This document shows positions 34,274-42,204 of a DNA stretch of 64,000 bases, piece after piece. The DNA is from Nocardiopsis dassonvillei_B (GTDB lineage: Bacteria; Actinomycetota; Actinomycetes; Streptosporangiales; Streptosporangiaceae), in the NCBI RefSeq assembly GCF_964273065.1, contig NZ_OZ186815.1, forward strand, positions 1,736,001 through 1,800,000, in the 5' to 3' direction. The notes beneath the pieces are model-generated. The model did no database searches and was not told the DNA's origin. It was given only the letters and a program-made list of their open reading frames with translations. The position numbers were made by a program, and so were the translations under genes. How positions within the stretch are numbered: position 1 is the first letter of the stretch; every line of letters starts with the position of its first letter.

Positions 34274-34717
34274 TCACCCGCCGCTGTCCGCCTTCCCGGC
34301 GGCGCGGCGGAAGGCCCGGTCGCGGTCGTCCACCGGCGGGTCGGCCCGGTCCTGCACGAACACCGCGACGAGCCGGTCGGTGTCGCGCAGGTCGGCCAGC
34401 AGGTCACGCCAGGCGAACAGGTTGGGGTGGTCGAAGGCGGTGCAGGCCTGCGCCGGGGAGAGCCCCCGCTCCGCCTCGCGCAGCGTCCCGGGCGCCAGGT
34501 CGTACACCGCGGTGCCGCGGACGTGCCCCAGGGCCCGGGCCAGGACGATCGCGGGCAGCCCGTGCATCGCCCCGGGGACGTTGACCCAGGGGAAGCGCAG
34601 CTCACCGTCGCGTTCCCGGCCGACGGCGAAGGCGACCGGCCTCTCCCAGCCCGGGTGGCCCTCCTCCAGCCGGGTCCGCGCGGCGTGGATGTCCTCTTCG
34701 GTGACCCACTGCTCCAT
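34274..34717 (-). CDS. unknown protein upstream of the isochorismatase-like gene
   Basis: Protein of 147 residues, no signal peptide, no membrane segment, no motif I recognise. It is rich in Asp/Arg/Ala and has a Trp-containing N-terminus (MEQWVTEEDIHAARTRLEEGHPGWERP). A strong GAGGAG lies 6 bases before the ATG, and codon use matches its neighbours, so it is a real gene. It begins a short unit with the isochorismatase-like gene, after a strong hairpin. Function unknown. Confidence 0.75.
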   Translation of the reverse strand: MEQWVTEEDIHAARTRLEEGHPGWERPVAFAVGRERDGELRFPWVNVPGAMHGLPAIVLARALGHVRGTAVYDLAPGTLREAERGLSPAQACTAFDHPNLFAWRDLLADLRDTDRLVAVFVQDRADPPVDDRDRAFRRAAGKADSGG

Positions 34718-34742
34718 GGGCGCTCCTCGTGTCGGGGGTGAG

Positions 34743-34785
34743 GCGGCGGGAGGGGTGCGCGCCCACCGCGCACCCCTCCCGCCGC
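34743..34785 (-). terminator. perfect 19-bp hairpin after the PhzF-like gene
   Basis: Two 19-base arms pair perfectly around CCCAC, 7 bases beyond the PhzF-like stop. One of the longest perfect stems in the window; no U-tract. Confidence 0.8.
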
Positions 34786-34792
34786 GTCCACG

Positions 34793-35584
34793 TTAGAGGT
34801 TCAGCTCTCCCCGGGCCACCGAGACCGCGTGACCTCCGATGAGCACCCGGTCACCGCGGCACTCCAGCAGCAGGTCACCGCCGCGCGCCGAGGCCTGGTG
34901 CGCGGACAGTTCCCTCCGGCCCAGCCGCTCCGCCCAGAACGGGGCGAGCACGGTGTGCGCGCTGCCGGTGACGGGGTCCTCCGGGACGCCGACCCGGGGG
35001 CCGAACACCCGGGACACGAAGTCCGGCCCGCCCGGCCGGGCCCGGGCGGTGGGCATGACCGTGCGGTACGGCAGCCGGGCGATCGCCGCGAAGTCGGGTT
35101 CCACCGCCCGCACCGCCGCCTCGTCGGCGACCTCGACGAGCAGGTCGCCGGTGCCGCCCACGCCGACCCACAGGGGTTCGGTGCCCAGCATCCCGGCCAG
35201 CCCCTCGGGTGCCTCGGCGGGCACCGCGGGCCCGGCCGGGAAGTCCATCCACATGCGCCCGTCGCGTTCGGACACGGTGAGCACGCCGCTCCGGGTGGTG
35301 AACCGGTACGGGCCGGGGACGCCGCTCTCGGCCAGGGCGTGGGCGGTGGCCAGGGTGGCGTGCCCGCACAGCTCGACCTCGACCACGGGGGTGAACCAGC
35401 GCAGCTCGTAGTCGGCGTCCGGGTCGTCGACGGGGCGCGCGAAGGCGGTCTCCGAGAGGTTGAACTCGGCGGCGACCCCCTGCGCCCAGGCGTCGTCGTA
35501 GGCCTCCCCGAGGATGAGGACGGCCGCGGGGTTCCCGGCCAGGGGCCGGTCGGTGAAGGCGTCGATCACGCGGTATTCGGGCAT
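34793..35584 (-). CDS. PhzF-family epimerase/isomerase
   Basis: Protein of 263 residues with the diaminopimelate-epimerase-like two-lobe fold of PhzF proteins: DAFTDRPLAGNPAAVL near the start, the catalytic glutamate in FNLSETAF, ELCGHATLATAHAL, and GVPEDPVTGSAHTVLAPFW. No phenazine genes are near, so this is a housekeeping family member of unknown substrate. The ATG at 35584 gives the conserved MPEYRVIDAFT start. It is bounded by a strong hairpin downstream and the Lrp gene upstream. Confidence 0.9.
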   Translation of the reverse strand: MPEYRVIDAFTDRPLAGNPAAVLILGEAYDDAWAQGVAAEFNLSETAFARPVDDPDADYELRWFTPVVEVELCGHATLATAHALAESGVPGPYRFTTRSGVLTVSERDGRMWMDFPAGPAVPAEAPEGLAGMLGTEPLWVGVGGTGDLLVEVADEAAVRAVEPDFAAIARLPYRTVMPTARARPGGPDFVSRVFGPRVGVPEDPVTGSAHTVLAPFWAERLGRRELSAHQASARGGDLLLECRGDRVLIGGHAVSVARGELNL

Positions 35585-35659
35585 GCGCTCATGCTGGCCG
35601 GTCGGCCGCCCGGGGGAAAGGGCCATTCCCCGGGCGAGTGGCCCCCGAACGGGGGCCCG

Positions 35660-36097
35660 TCACAGCGGCGGCTCGTCCAGGATGAACATGGTCTGGGTGC
35701 TCCTGACCTCCGGGATGCGCTGGAGCCGCTCCAGCACGAAGGTGCGCAGGGCGGCGGCGTCGGCGACCCGGACGAGGAGGAGCAGGTCGACGTCGCCGGA
35801 GACCAGGGCGGCGTGGTCGACCTCGGGGATGTCGCGCAGGTATTCGCGGAACCTCTCCCAGGAGTGCTGGTCGATGCGCACCGAGACGTACGCGGACAGG
35901 CCGATGCCGTACTTCTCCGGGTCGATGACGGCGGTGAACCCGCGGATGACCCCCTCGTCGCGCAGGCGCTCCAGGCGGGAGTAGGCGTTGGCCCGGGAGA
36001 TGTGGGCCTGTTCGGCCACGGCCCGGATGGACATGCGACCGTCGTCGCGGAGCAGGGAGATGATGCGGCGGTCGGTGTCGTCCAGCGGCACGGCCAT
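35660..36097 (-). CDS. Lrp/AsnC-family regulator
   Basis: Protein of 145 residues: winged helix-turn-helix (LDDTDRRIISLLRDDGRMSIRAVAEQAHISRANAYSRLERL) and a C-terminal RAM/ACT-like ligand domain. Such regulators bind amino acids and control amino-acid or transport genes. An inverted repeat about 105 bases upstream (36201-36225) is a candidate self-operator. The gene reads toward the PhzF-like gene but 75 bases separate them. Ligand unknown. Confidence 0.92.
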   Translation of the reverse strand: MAVPLDDTDRRIISLLRDDGRMSIRAVAEQAHISRANAYSRLERLRDEGVIRGFTAVIDPEKYGIGLSAYVSVRIDQHSWERFREYLRDIPEVDHAALVSGDVDLLLLVRVADAAALRTFVLERLQRIPEVRSTQTMFILDEPPL

Positions 36098-36200
36098 GTG
36101 TCTTACCTCATACCGCTCAGGTCACGCTCCCATGAGACCGCGGGGATCGCTTGACGGCACTACTGAGCAGTTCGTCCAGTATCGGCGTGGGGGGATCGAC

Positions 36201-36225
36201 AATATGGGGTGATTCGCCTCATATT
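36201..36225. promoter_or_regulatory. inverted repeat upstream of the Lrp gene
   Basis: AATATGGGG and CCTCATATT pair at 8 of 9 positions across 7 bases. It is AT-rich relative to the surroundings and lies 104 bases upstream of the Lrp start. A candidate operator or promoter element. Nothing else but the hairpin at 36363-36398 is seen in the 403-base gap 36098-36500. Confidence 0.4.
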
Positions 36226-36362
36226 CAAGACACGGAGTACACCGATACGGGAACGCCTCCGAGACCGCCGACGGCAAGGGCGCCGCCGGAACCCGCGGTC
36301 CCGGGCACGGACCGGATCGGCGGGCGGCCGGTCAACGGCGACCGGCACGCCCCCGGACATGC

Positions 36363-36398
36363 CGAAGGGCCGTGGTCGGTGAAGACCACGGCCCTTCG
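36363..36398 (-). terminator. perfect 15-bp hairpin after the double-psi-barrel gene
   Basis: CGAAGGGCCGTGGTC pairs perfectly with GACCACGGCCCTTCG over GGTGAA, about 100 bases past the stop at 36501. No U-tract. Confidence 0.7.
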
Positions 36399-36500
36399 TC
36401 GGCCCGGTGGGTCGCGTGCCCCGGAGAACCCCTGTCCGCGAGGACACCTGGCTTCTCGGGCTCCCCGCGATCACGGGGACCCCACGGGCCCGGGAGGGGC

Positions 36501-37385
36501 CTACTCCTGGCGGCCGCGCAGGCGGTCGAACAGGGAGACCAGGCTGTGGCGGCCACCGCTCCGGGCGGTCAGGCCGCGGCCCTCGCCCTCGGCACCGGCG
36601 TGGGCGCCGGCGGGACGGCGGGTCCAGGCGAAGAACAGGGCGATGAGGATGGCCGGGATGATGGCCAGGGCCAGCAGGCCGGTCCCGCCCAGGACGCCGT
36701 CGCCGGCACCGGTGAGCTGGACGCCGGAGAGGTCGTTGGCGGCCGTCTCGGCGGTCACGCCGGAGTCGTCGGAGTCATCGGAGCCTTCGGCGGCGGCCTG
36801 CTCCTCGGCCTCCTGCTTCTCCGCCTTCTCCGCCTTCTCCTGCTCCTTCTTCTCCTCTTCGGCCTTCTTCGCGGCCTGCTCCTCCTTCTTCTCCTCCTCG
36901 GCCTTCTTCGCCTCGTCGGTCTCGGCGAGGACTTCCTCGGGGATGGGCTCGACGGCGTTCTCGCACTTGTTGTCGGGCTGCTGGAAGGGGTGCGGGGCGC
37001 CCTCGGTGCCGTTGCCGTCGCCCCACTCGGTGATGAAGTACTCGACGTCGTAGAGGTGGCCGTTGCCACCGCTGACGGTGTAGTTCGTGTCGTTCCAGGT
37101 CTCGCCGGTCAGTTCGGCGAAGGTCTTGCCGTCCATGTCCAGCAGGACGTCGCAGTCGTGGGAGGGGACGCCGGGGCCGCGGTCGCCGATGAAGAATTCG
37201 GCCTTCTTGCCCTCGTAAACGACATAGCCCTCGGTACCCAGCGGCCAACTCGGGCTGGAGAAAAGGCCCTTCTGCATGGGCTCGCCGCCTGCGGGCGCAC
37301 CCGTGTCACCGTTGATGCCGGAACCATCGTCCCAGAAGTAGGTCGCGGTGACTTTGCCGTACTGGATGGGAGTTTCGTTGCTCAT
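36501..37385 (-). CDS. double-psi-barrel (RlpA/expansin-like) protein with C-terminal membrane anchor
   Basis: Protein of 294 residues. Residues about 5-110 look like a double-psi beta-barrel: ATYFWDDG, a P-x6-F-x4-WPLGT stretch, and FIGDRGPG (68-73 region) followed by CDVLLDMDGKTFAELTG, with the RlpA-type Asp in DRGP conserved. A Lys/Glu-rich coiled coil (about 155-205), a membrane helix (about 230-254) and a basic tail follow. There is no N-terminal signal peptide, an in-frame TGA lies just upstream of the ATG, and no Shine-Dalgarno is seen. Topology and export are therefore unclear. No LPxTG motif. Confidence 0.75.
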   Translation of the reverse strand: MSNETPIQYGKVTATYFWDDGSGINGDTGAPAGGEPMQKGLFSSPSWPLGTEGYVVYEGKKAEFFIGDRGPGVPSHDCDVLLDMDGKTFAELTGETWNDTNYTVSGGNGHLYDVEYFITEWGDGNGTEGAPHPFQQPDNKCENAVEPIPEEVLAETDEAKKAEEEKKEEQAAKKAEEEKKEQEKAEKAEKQEAEEQAAAEGSDDSDDSGVTAETAANDLSGVQLTGAGDGVLGGTGLLALAIIPAILIALFFAWTRRPAGAHAGAEGEGRGLTARSGGRHSLVSLFDRLRGRQE

Positions 37386-37421
37386 GAAGTATCAGCCAGG
37401 TAGACAACGGGGCCGAGAAGA

Positions 37422-37475
37422 CCTTCGGGCACGTCGCAGCAGCTCACAGGGCATGCTCGGGCACACCCCCGAAGG
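37422..37475 (-). promoter_or_regulatory. possible stem-loop in the leader of the double-psi-barrel gene
   Basis: CCTTCGGG (37422-37429) and CCCGAAGG (37468-37475) can pair, 40-90 bases upstream of the start. A promoter-like TTGCGC, 18 bases, TTAGTG lies near 37690-37720 on the minus strand, so the leader could be about 300 bases long. Speculative. Confidence 0.3.
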
Positions 37476-37809
37476 AGCTTCGCGACAGGGTTCTCCCGCA
37501 TCGGAATCAGCGGGTGGGAATCGGAAAGCGCCGATGGACTTCGGCGGTCCAAGGGGCCGTCTCATGGATGCGGGCGGCCCGGATTCCCGGAAAGGGTCTC
37601 GATTCCCTTGCGGCTCACAGGCCGGTCAAGGGCTCGGCATCACTTCGCATGAGACTCATAACGAAGCGATCACGAGGACACTAACCCAGGTTTAAGCAAA
37701 GTGCGCAAGGATTCCGGGTAAAATGACGTTCCGTGTTCACCGGTGCACGGTGCGGGTCGTTTCCCGGCCACCCCGGAGAACACGGGAACCCCCGCCGTGG
37801 CAGGGGTTC

Positions 37810-37838
37810 GGGCCCGCCCGGGGACGGCGGGCGGGCCC
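37810..37838. terminator. 10-bp GC hairpin in the 37.4-38.1 kb gap
   Basis: GGGCCCGCCC pairs perfectly with GGGCGGGCCC over 9 bases. It lies between the kynU terminator and the presumed promoter of the double-psi-barrel gene. The 698-base gap 37386-38083 holds this, the leader stem and the kynU terminator, but no supported gene. Confidence 0.45.
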
Positions 37839-38046
37839 TCTCCGTGGCCCTCGTCACGAATCTCCGGGTAAGCCGGGAAAGGGCCGGAGGATCCTTGCGG
37901 GGACCGGTGTACCCACCGGTAGGTCACGGTCGGCGCGGCCCGGCGGCGCGGGCGCCGCAGCCGCCCCCTCGGAGTCAAGGCCGCGTAATCCCCGGCCTCC
38001 GACGGGGTCACCCGCAGGGCGGCTGTTCCCCTCCGGGCATGGGGAA

Positions 38047-38072
38047 GCCCCGGGGGCCGCGGCCCCCGGGGC
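38047..38072 (-). terminator. 26-bp perfect palindrome ending the kyn operon
   Basis: GCCCCGGGGGCCG joined directly to its exact complement, 12 bases past the kynU stop. All G/C, no U-tract. Confidence 0.7.
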
Positions 38073-38083
38073 GGTCCGGCGGG

Positions 38084-39322
38084 TCAGGTCACCTGGCCGC
38101 GGCGGGCAAAGCGCTCGTCACGCCACTCCCCCGTGCGCACCACCTCGTGCAGGGCCTCTGTCGCGTCCCACACGTCCGTGTGGCGCAGGTACAGCGGGGT
38201 GAACCCGAACCGCATCACGTCCGGGGCCCGGAAGTCGCCGATGACGCCGCGGGCGATGAGCGCCTGCACGATCGCGTACCCGGCGCCCTCCTCGGGCTCC
38301 ACCAGGGCGACCTGGCTGCCGCGCCGGGCGTGCTCGGCCGGGGTGACCGAGGTGATGCCCACCTCGGCGGCCCGGGCCAGGAAGAGGTCCGTCATGGCCA
38401 GGCTCTTGGCCCGCACCTGCGCCAGGTCGGCCTTGGCCCACACGTCCAGGCTCGCCTCCAGGGCGGCGTCGGCGACCAGGGGCTGGGAGCCGCTGAGGAA
38501 GCGCGACACGCCGGGGGCGGGCTCGTAGTCCCCGGTGAAGTCGAAGGGGCGGGCGTGCCCGTGCCAGCCGCTGAGCGGCTGGGAGGCCTCCGCGTGGTGG
38601 CGGCGGGCCGCGTACAGGAACGCGGGGGCGCCCGGCCCGGCGTTGAGGTACTTGTACGTGCAGCCGACCGCGAAGTCGGCGCCGGAGGCGGACAGCTCCA
38701 CCGGCACCGCGCCGACGCTGTGGCACAGGTCCCAGATCACCAGGGTCCCGTGCTCGTGGGCCAGCCGGGTGATGCCGGGCATGTCGCGCAGGATGCCGGT
38801 GCGGTAGTCCACGTGGCTGAGCAGCAGCACCGCCGCGTCCCCGGCGGCCAGCTCCCGCTCCAGGTCCGGCCCGTCGGGGTCCACCCGCCGCTGGACCGCC
38901 CCGGCCAGGGCGGCCGCGCCCTCGGCGACGTACAGGTCGGTGGGGAAGTTGCCCGCCTCGCCGAGCACGACCGAGCGGTCCGACAGGCCCAGCGCGGCGA
39001 TGAGGCACTTGAACAGGTTGGCGGAGGTGCCGTCGCCGACGATCACCTCGTCGGGGTCGGCCCCCACCAGCGGGGCGACCTTGGCGCCCAGGGTCCGGGG
39101 CTTGTCCCACCACCCCGCGTCGTTCCAGCTGCGGATGAGGTCCTGCCCCCACTCCCGCTCGATCATGTCGGCGACCCGGCCGGGGGTACTGCGCGGCAGC
39201 GCGCCCAGCGAGTTGCCGTCCAGGTAGATCACCCCCGCGGGCAGCACGAACTCGTCGCGCAGCGCGGCGAGGGGGTCGGCCGCGTCGAGGGCGGCGCACT
39301 CCTGTCGGGTGGTGGGCGTCAT
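38084..39322 (-). CDS. kynU: kynureninase
   Basis: PLP enzyme of 412 residues that cleaves kynurenine to anthranilate and alanine. Visible: IYLDGNSLGALPRSTP near the N-terminus, GDGTSANLFKCL, SHVDYRTG, DLCHSVGAVPVEL, and the PLP-lysine motif TYKYLNAGPG (about 225-234). The ATG at 39322 gives the normal family start. It follows kynA by 74 bases on the same strand; together they convert tryptophan toward anthranilate. No kynurenine formamidase is adjacent. Confidence 0.95.
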   Translation of the reverse strand: MTPTTRQECAALDAADPLAALRDEFVLPAGVIYLDGNSLGALPRSTPGRVADMIEREWGQDLIRSWNDAGWWDKPRTLGAKVAPLVGADPDEVIVGDGTSANLFKCLIAALGLSDRSVVLGEAGNFPTDLYVAEGAAALAGAVQRRVDPDGPDLERELAAGDAAVLLLSHVDYRTGILRDMPGITRLAHEHGTLVIWDLCHSVGAVPVELSASGADFAVGCTYKYLNAGPGAPAFLYAARRHHAEASQPLSGWHGHARPFDFTGDYEPAPGVSRFLSGSQPLVADAALEASLDVWAKADLAQVRAKSLAMTDLFLARAAEVGITSVTPAEHARRGSQVALVEPEEGAGYAIVQALIARGVIGDFRAPDVMRFGFTPLYLRHTDVWDATEALHEVVRTGEWRDERFARRGQVT

Positions 39323-39396
39323 CGGTGTCCTGATCTTCCTGTTCGGAGTGGTCCGTGTTCGGGGACCGCGCGGGGCGCCGGCGGTCCGGGGCGCCG

Positions 39397-40305
39397 TCAG
39401 ATGGTGCTGCGCAGCGACCACAGCTCGGGGAAGACGTCCTTCTCGACGTTGCGGGCCAGCCAGGTGAGGCCGTTGGAGCCGCCGCTGCCGGGCTTGCCGC
39501 CCATGGTGCGCTTGACCGCCATGAGGTGCAGGTGGCGCCAGCGCGTCACCCGCTCGGCGACGTCCATCAGGGCCTCGGCCAGCAGGTACAGGTCGTTGCC
39601 GGGCCGGTCGTCGGCGTAGACCCGTCCCCATGCGGCCTCCACACGCGGGTCGGGCTCGTACTCCCGGGTCCAGTCGCGCTCCACCGCCTCGTCCGGGACC
39701 GGCAGTCCGCGCCGGTGCAGCAGGCGCAGCGCCGCGTCGTACAGGCTCGGCCGCTCCAGGAGCGCGCGCAGGTCGGCGGCGACACCGCTCATGCCCTTGT
39801 GGGGGCGGATCATGGACTCCGACTTGTTCCCGAGCACGAACTCGAGTCTGCGGTAGCCGAAGGACTGGAAGCCCGACGCCTCGCCGAAGGAGTCGCGGAA
39901 GCGGTTGAACTCGGTGGGGCTCATGTCCGCGAGGAGCTTCCAGGAGTCGTTGAGGACGTCCTGGGCGGAGGCGGCGCGGCGCAGCCAGAGCAGCGCGCCG
40001 GGCACGTCGTCGCCCTCCAGGGCGTCGCGGGCGGCCTCCCAGCGCTCCTGGATCAGGACGAACAGCAGCTCCATGATCTGGGTGCCGATGATGAACGCCG
40101 TCTCGGCGGGCTCGTCGGTGCGCGGGTTCTGCAGGCGCAGCAGGGTGTCGATCCCGGCGTAGTCGACGTAGGGGGTGTTGCGGTCGAAGGCCAGGGTGGG
40201 CTGCCCCGCGTTGTCCTGCGCCCGCCGGGCACGGGCCTCGGCGTCGGTGCCCTCGACATCGGCGGGGATGTACGGACACTGCTGGGCGGACGCGGTGGTG
40301 AGCAT
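39397..40305 (-). CDS. kynA: tryptophan 2,3-dioxygenase
   Basis: Heme enzyme of 302 residues that opens the tryptophan indole ring to N-formylkynurenine. Conserved parts: TPYVDYAGIDTLLRLQ, FIIGTQIMELLF, FGEASGFQSFGYRRLEFVLGNK, and WRHLHLMAVKRTMGGKPGSGGSNGLTWL, with the heme-ligand His in the WRHLH segment. GAGGGG lies upstream of the ATG. First gene of kynA-kynU, divergent from an Lrp-family regulator with a 203-base shared control region. Confidence 0.95.
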   Translation of the reverse strand: MLTTASAQQCPYIPADVEGTDAEARARRAQDNAGQPTLAFDRNTPYVDYAGIDTLLRLQNPRTDEPAETAFIIGTQIMELLFVLIQERWEAARDALEGDDVPGALLWLRRAASAQDVLNDSWKLLADMSPTEFNRFRDSFGEASGFQSFGYRRLEFVLGNKSESMIRPHKGMSGVAADLRALLERPSLYDAALRLLHRRGLPVPDEAVERDWTREYEPDPRVEAAWGRVYADDRPGNDLYLLAEALMDVAERVTRWRHLHLMAVKRTMGGKPGSGGSNGLTWLARNVEKDVFPELWSLRSTI

Positions 40306-40442
40306 GGGAACGACCCCTCGTGGTGCTGCGCGGAACGTGCTGGCGGCGTGCGCGGTGCCGTCGGCGAAGCCCCCGTCACGGCACCGTGTACGTCAGCACA
40401 CATGATCGAGCAGATCCGGGCGAAAAGGAATGCGTGATATAC

Positions 40443-40499
40443 CCCAAAGCAGGATGTCCACCTGGTATCCATAACCCGTCAGGGAAATCCACTTTGGGA
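40443..40499. promoter_or_regulatory. paired CCCAAAG/CTTTGGG half-sites between kynA and lrp
   Basis: CCCAAAG (40443-40449) and its exact inverse CTTTGGG (40493-40499) lie about 43 bases apart in the divergent control region, the second just before the Lrp start. The area is unusually AT-rich. Widely spaced half-sites fit wrapped Lrp binding; inference only. Confidence 0.4.
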
Positions 40500-40508
40500 T
40501 CGAAAAGT

Positions 40509-40976
40509 ATGACTTCGCGAGCACCGACCGCCCTGGACGGCGTCGACCAGCGGATACTCGCCGAGCTCCAACAGGACGGCCGGCTGTCCTTCAACGAGCT
40601 GTCCCGGCGCGTCAACCTGTCGGCGCCCGCCGTGGCCGAACGGGTGCGGCGTCTCACCGACCGCGGGGTGATCACCGGCTACCACGCGCACGTCGACCCG
40701 GCCGCCGCCGGGCTGCCGGTGACCGCGCTGGTGCGCATGCAGTGCTTCGGCGCGCACTGCCTGCTGCGCGAGCCGGAGTCGCTGGAGCTGCCCGCCATCC
40801 TCCAGGTGCACCGGGTCACCGGCGACGACTGCTGCGTCCTGCTCATCGCGGTGCGCTCCATGGAGCACTTCGAGGAGGTCATCGACACCCTCGCCGCACA
40901 CGGCCGCCCCTCCAGCACGATGATCCTGTCCAGCCCGGTGCCCTGGCGCCCCGTCACCGCCCCGAGGACCGCATGA
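40509..40976 (+). CDS. Lrp/AsnC-family regulator, probable kyn regulator
   Basis: Protein of 155 residues: helix-turn-helix (LDGVDQRILAELQQDGRLSFNELSRRVNLSAPAVAERVRRL) and ligand-binding RAM domain with Cys-rich elements (QCFGAHCLL, GDDCCVLLIAV). It is divergent from kynA, an arrangement typical for Lrp proteins controlling kynurenine genes (for example KynR of proteobacteria). The Shine-Dalgarno is weak. Its stop overlaps the start of the DUF4031 gene by 4 bases. Kynurenine or tryptophan as ligand is inferred. Confidence 0.9.
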   Translation: MTSRAPTALDGVDQRILAELQQDGRLSFNELSRRVNLSAPAVAERVRRLTDRGVITGYHAHVDPAAAGLPVTALVRMQCFGAHCLLREPESLELPAILQVHRVTGDDCCVLLIAVRSMEHFEEVIDTLAAHGRPSSTMILSSPVPWRPVTAPRTA

Positions 40977-41275
40977 GCGTGCTCATCGACACCCCCGTCT
41001 GGCCCGGCCCCCGCGGCCTGCTGTACGCGCACCTGGTCAGCGACACCTCCTACGCGGAGCTGCACGCCTTCGCCCGGGAGCTGGGCGTGCCGGAGCGGGC
41101 CTTCGAGCGCGACCACTACGACATCCCCGAGTACCTGCACGCCCGGGCCCTGGAGCTGGGCGCCGAGCACGTGCGCGGCCGGGAGCTGGTGGCCCGGCTG
41201 CGGGCCGCCGGCCTGCGCCGCCCCAAGCGCCGCCCCAAGCGCCGCCCCGTCCCCTGCGCCGGACCCGGCGGCTAG
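40973..41275 (+). CDS. DUF4031 protein coupled to the Lrp gene
   Basis: Protein of 100 residues with the DUF4031 pattern MSVLIDTPVWPGPRGLLYAHLVSD, followed by an HYDIPEY segment and RELVARLRAAGLRR. The C-terminus is a Lys/Arg/Pro tail with RPK repeated. The ATG overlaps the Lrp stop (ATGA), so translation is coupled. DUF4031 proteins have no established function. The 177 bases after it (41276-41452) hold nothing I recognise. Confidence 0.85.
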   Translation: MSVLIDTPVWPGPRGLLYAHLVSDTSYAELHAFARELGVPERAFERDHYDIPEYLHARALELGAEHVRGRELVARLRAAGLRRPKRRPKRRPVPCAGPGG

Positions 41276-41452
41276 GGTCTGTTTTTCGAGTGCCCTCCTG
41301 TTCCGCGGGGGGTGTGCGAGGCGCCGGCGGGGTTCGGCAGGCCCGGAGGGGATGTCCGGGGAACGAGGACGTCCCCGTGGGGCCGAGGGTTCCCGCCTTC
41401 CAAAGGCGCCGAACGCGGACCGAAGCGGAGCGGAGGTTCGAAAGAACACGGC

Positions 41453-42109
41453 CTAGGTGCGGTCGGCCGGGGCCCGGGCGGTCAGCCGGTCCAGCTCGGC
41501 GAGCATGTTGGACCGGGCCCTGGGCTCCCAGTGGATGCGCCCGAAATCGGTGTGGAACATGTTCGGGGCGCGCAGCATGGCGTTCAGCACCCGGGAGCGG
41601 CCGACCCGGAAGTCCTCGTCGGGCACCCTGCGGTACTCGGCGCGGACCGCCGCCGTGTAGGCCAGGTACTCGTCCGGGGGGCTCGCCAGGATGGACAGGT
41701 CGGCGTCGGAGAGCACCTGCCCGTCGGTGTCGTCCGGGGCGGGGGCGTGGTCCTTGGTCACCAGCACCAGGCGGACCACCTCCCCGACCCGCTCCGGGGC
41801 CATGCCGGTCATCGGCAGCAGCACGCGGGCCAGCTCGGCGCTCTCGTCCTCGTCGCGGCCGGCCTGGGTCTCGTAGACCGCGTCGTGGAACCAGACCGCG
41901 TAGCGGACCAGGTCGGGCGAGGCCGCCTCGTGGGCCAGGACGTCGACGGCCCGCAGCGTCTCCCAGAGGTGGGTGAGGGTGTGGTACCGCCGGTGGGGCT
42001 CGCTCCAGCGCAGGAGGAGCTCGCTCCCCACGGCCCGGGCCTCGGGGGAGTCCCCGGCCAGCCGCCGCCAGGAGGCGTCGAGCAGGACCGCCTCTTCGCC
42101 GTTGAGCAT
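41453..42109 (-). CDS. HD-domain-like predicted metal-dependent hydrolase
   Basis: Protein of 218 residues with HD-superfamily spacing: YHTLTHLWE (first His), VWFHDAVYE (HD pair) with DEDESAELA, and DADLSIL (last Asp). Family members are predicted metal-dependent phosphohydrolases of unknown substrate. No signal or membrane parts. The ATG at 42109 is followed by a normal coding start. A single-gene unit: a hairpin separates it from the response-regulator gene downstream. Confidence 0.87.
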   Translation of the reverse strand: MLNGEEAVLLDASWRRLAGDSPEARAVGSELLLRWSEPHRRYHTLTHLWETLRAVDVLAHEAASPDLVRYAVWFHDAVYETQAGRDEDESAELARVLLPMTGMAPERVGEVVRLVLVTKDHAPAPDDTDGQVLSDADLSILASPPDEYLAYTAAVRAEYRRVPDEDFRVGRSRVLNAMLRAPNMFHTDFGRIHWEPRARSNMLAELDRLTARAPADRT

Positions 42110-42138
42110 CCCGGCCTCCCTCTCCTCCGTCTCCCGGT

Positions 42139-42176
42139 GCGCCCGGGTGCCTCTCCGCTCTCCCCTACCCGGGCGC
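42139..42176 (-). terminator. 10-bp hairpin after the response-regulator gene
   Basis: GCGCCCGGGT (42139-42148) pairs perfectly with ACCCGGGCGC (42167-42176), 29 bases past the stop at 42205. Confidence 0.55.
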
Positions 42177-42204
42177 CGCGTTCCGACTCCTGCACCCGGT
42201 CCGC

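Noticed and set aside
34793..35584. PhzF-like gene as evidence of phenazine synthesis
   Set aside because: No other phz genes are present, and the family is widespread in bacteria that make no phenazines.
37348..37695. 115-residue plus-strand open frame overlapping the start of the double-psi-barrel gene
   Set aside because: It overlaps a better-supported gene, has no Shine-Dalgarno and no domain similarity.
38084..40305. kynA-kynU as part of an antibiotic biosynthetic cluster
   Set aside because: No peptide synthetase, polyketide synthase or tailoring genes nearby. The divergent Lrp gene fits plain tryptophan catabolism.
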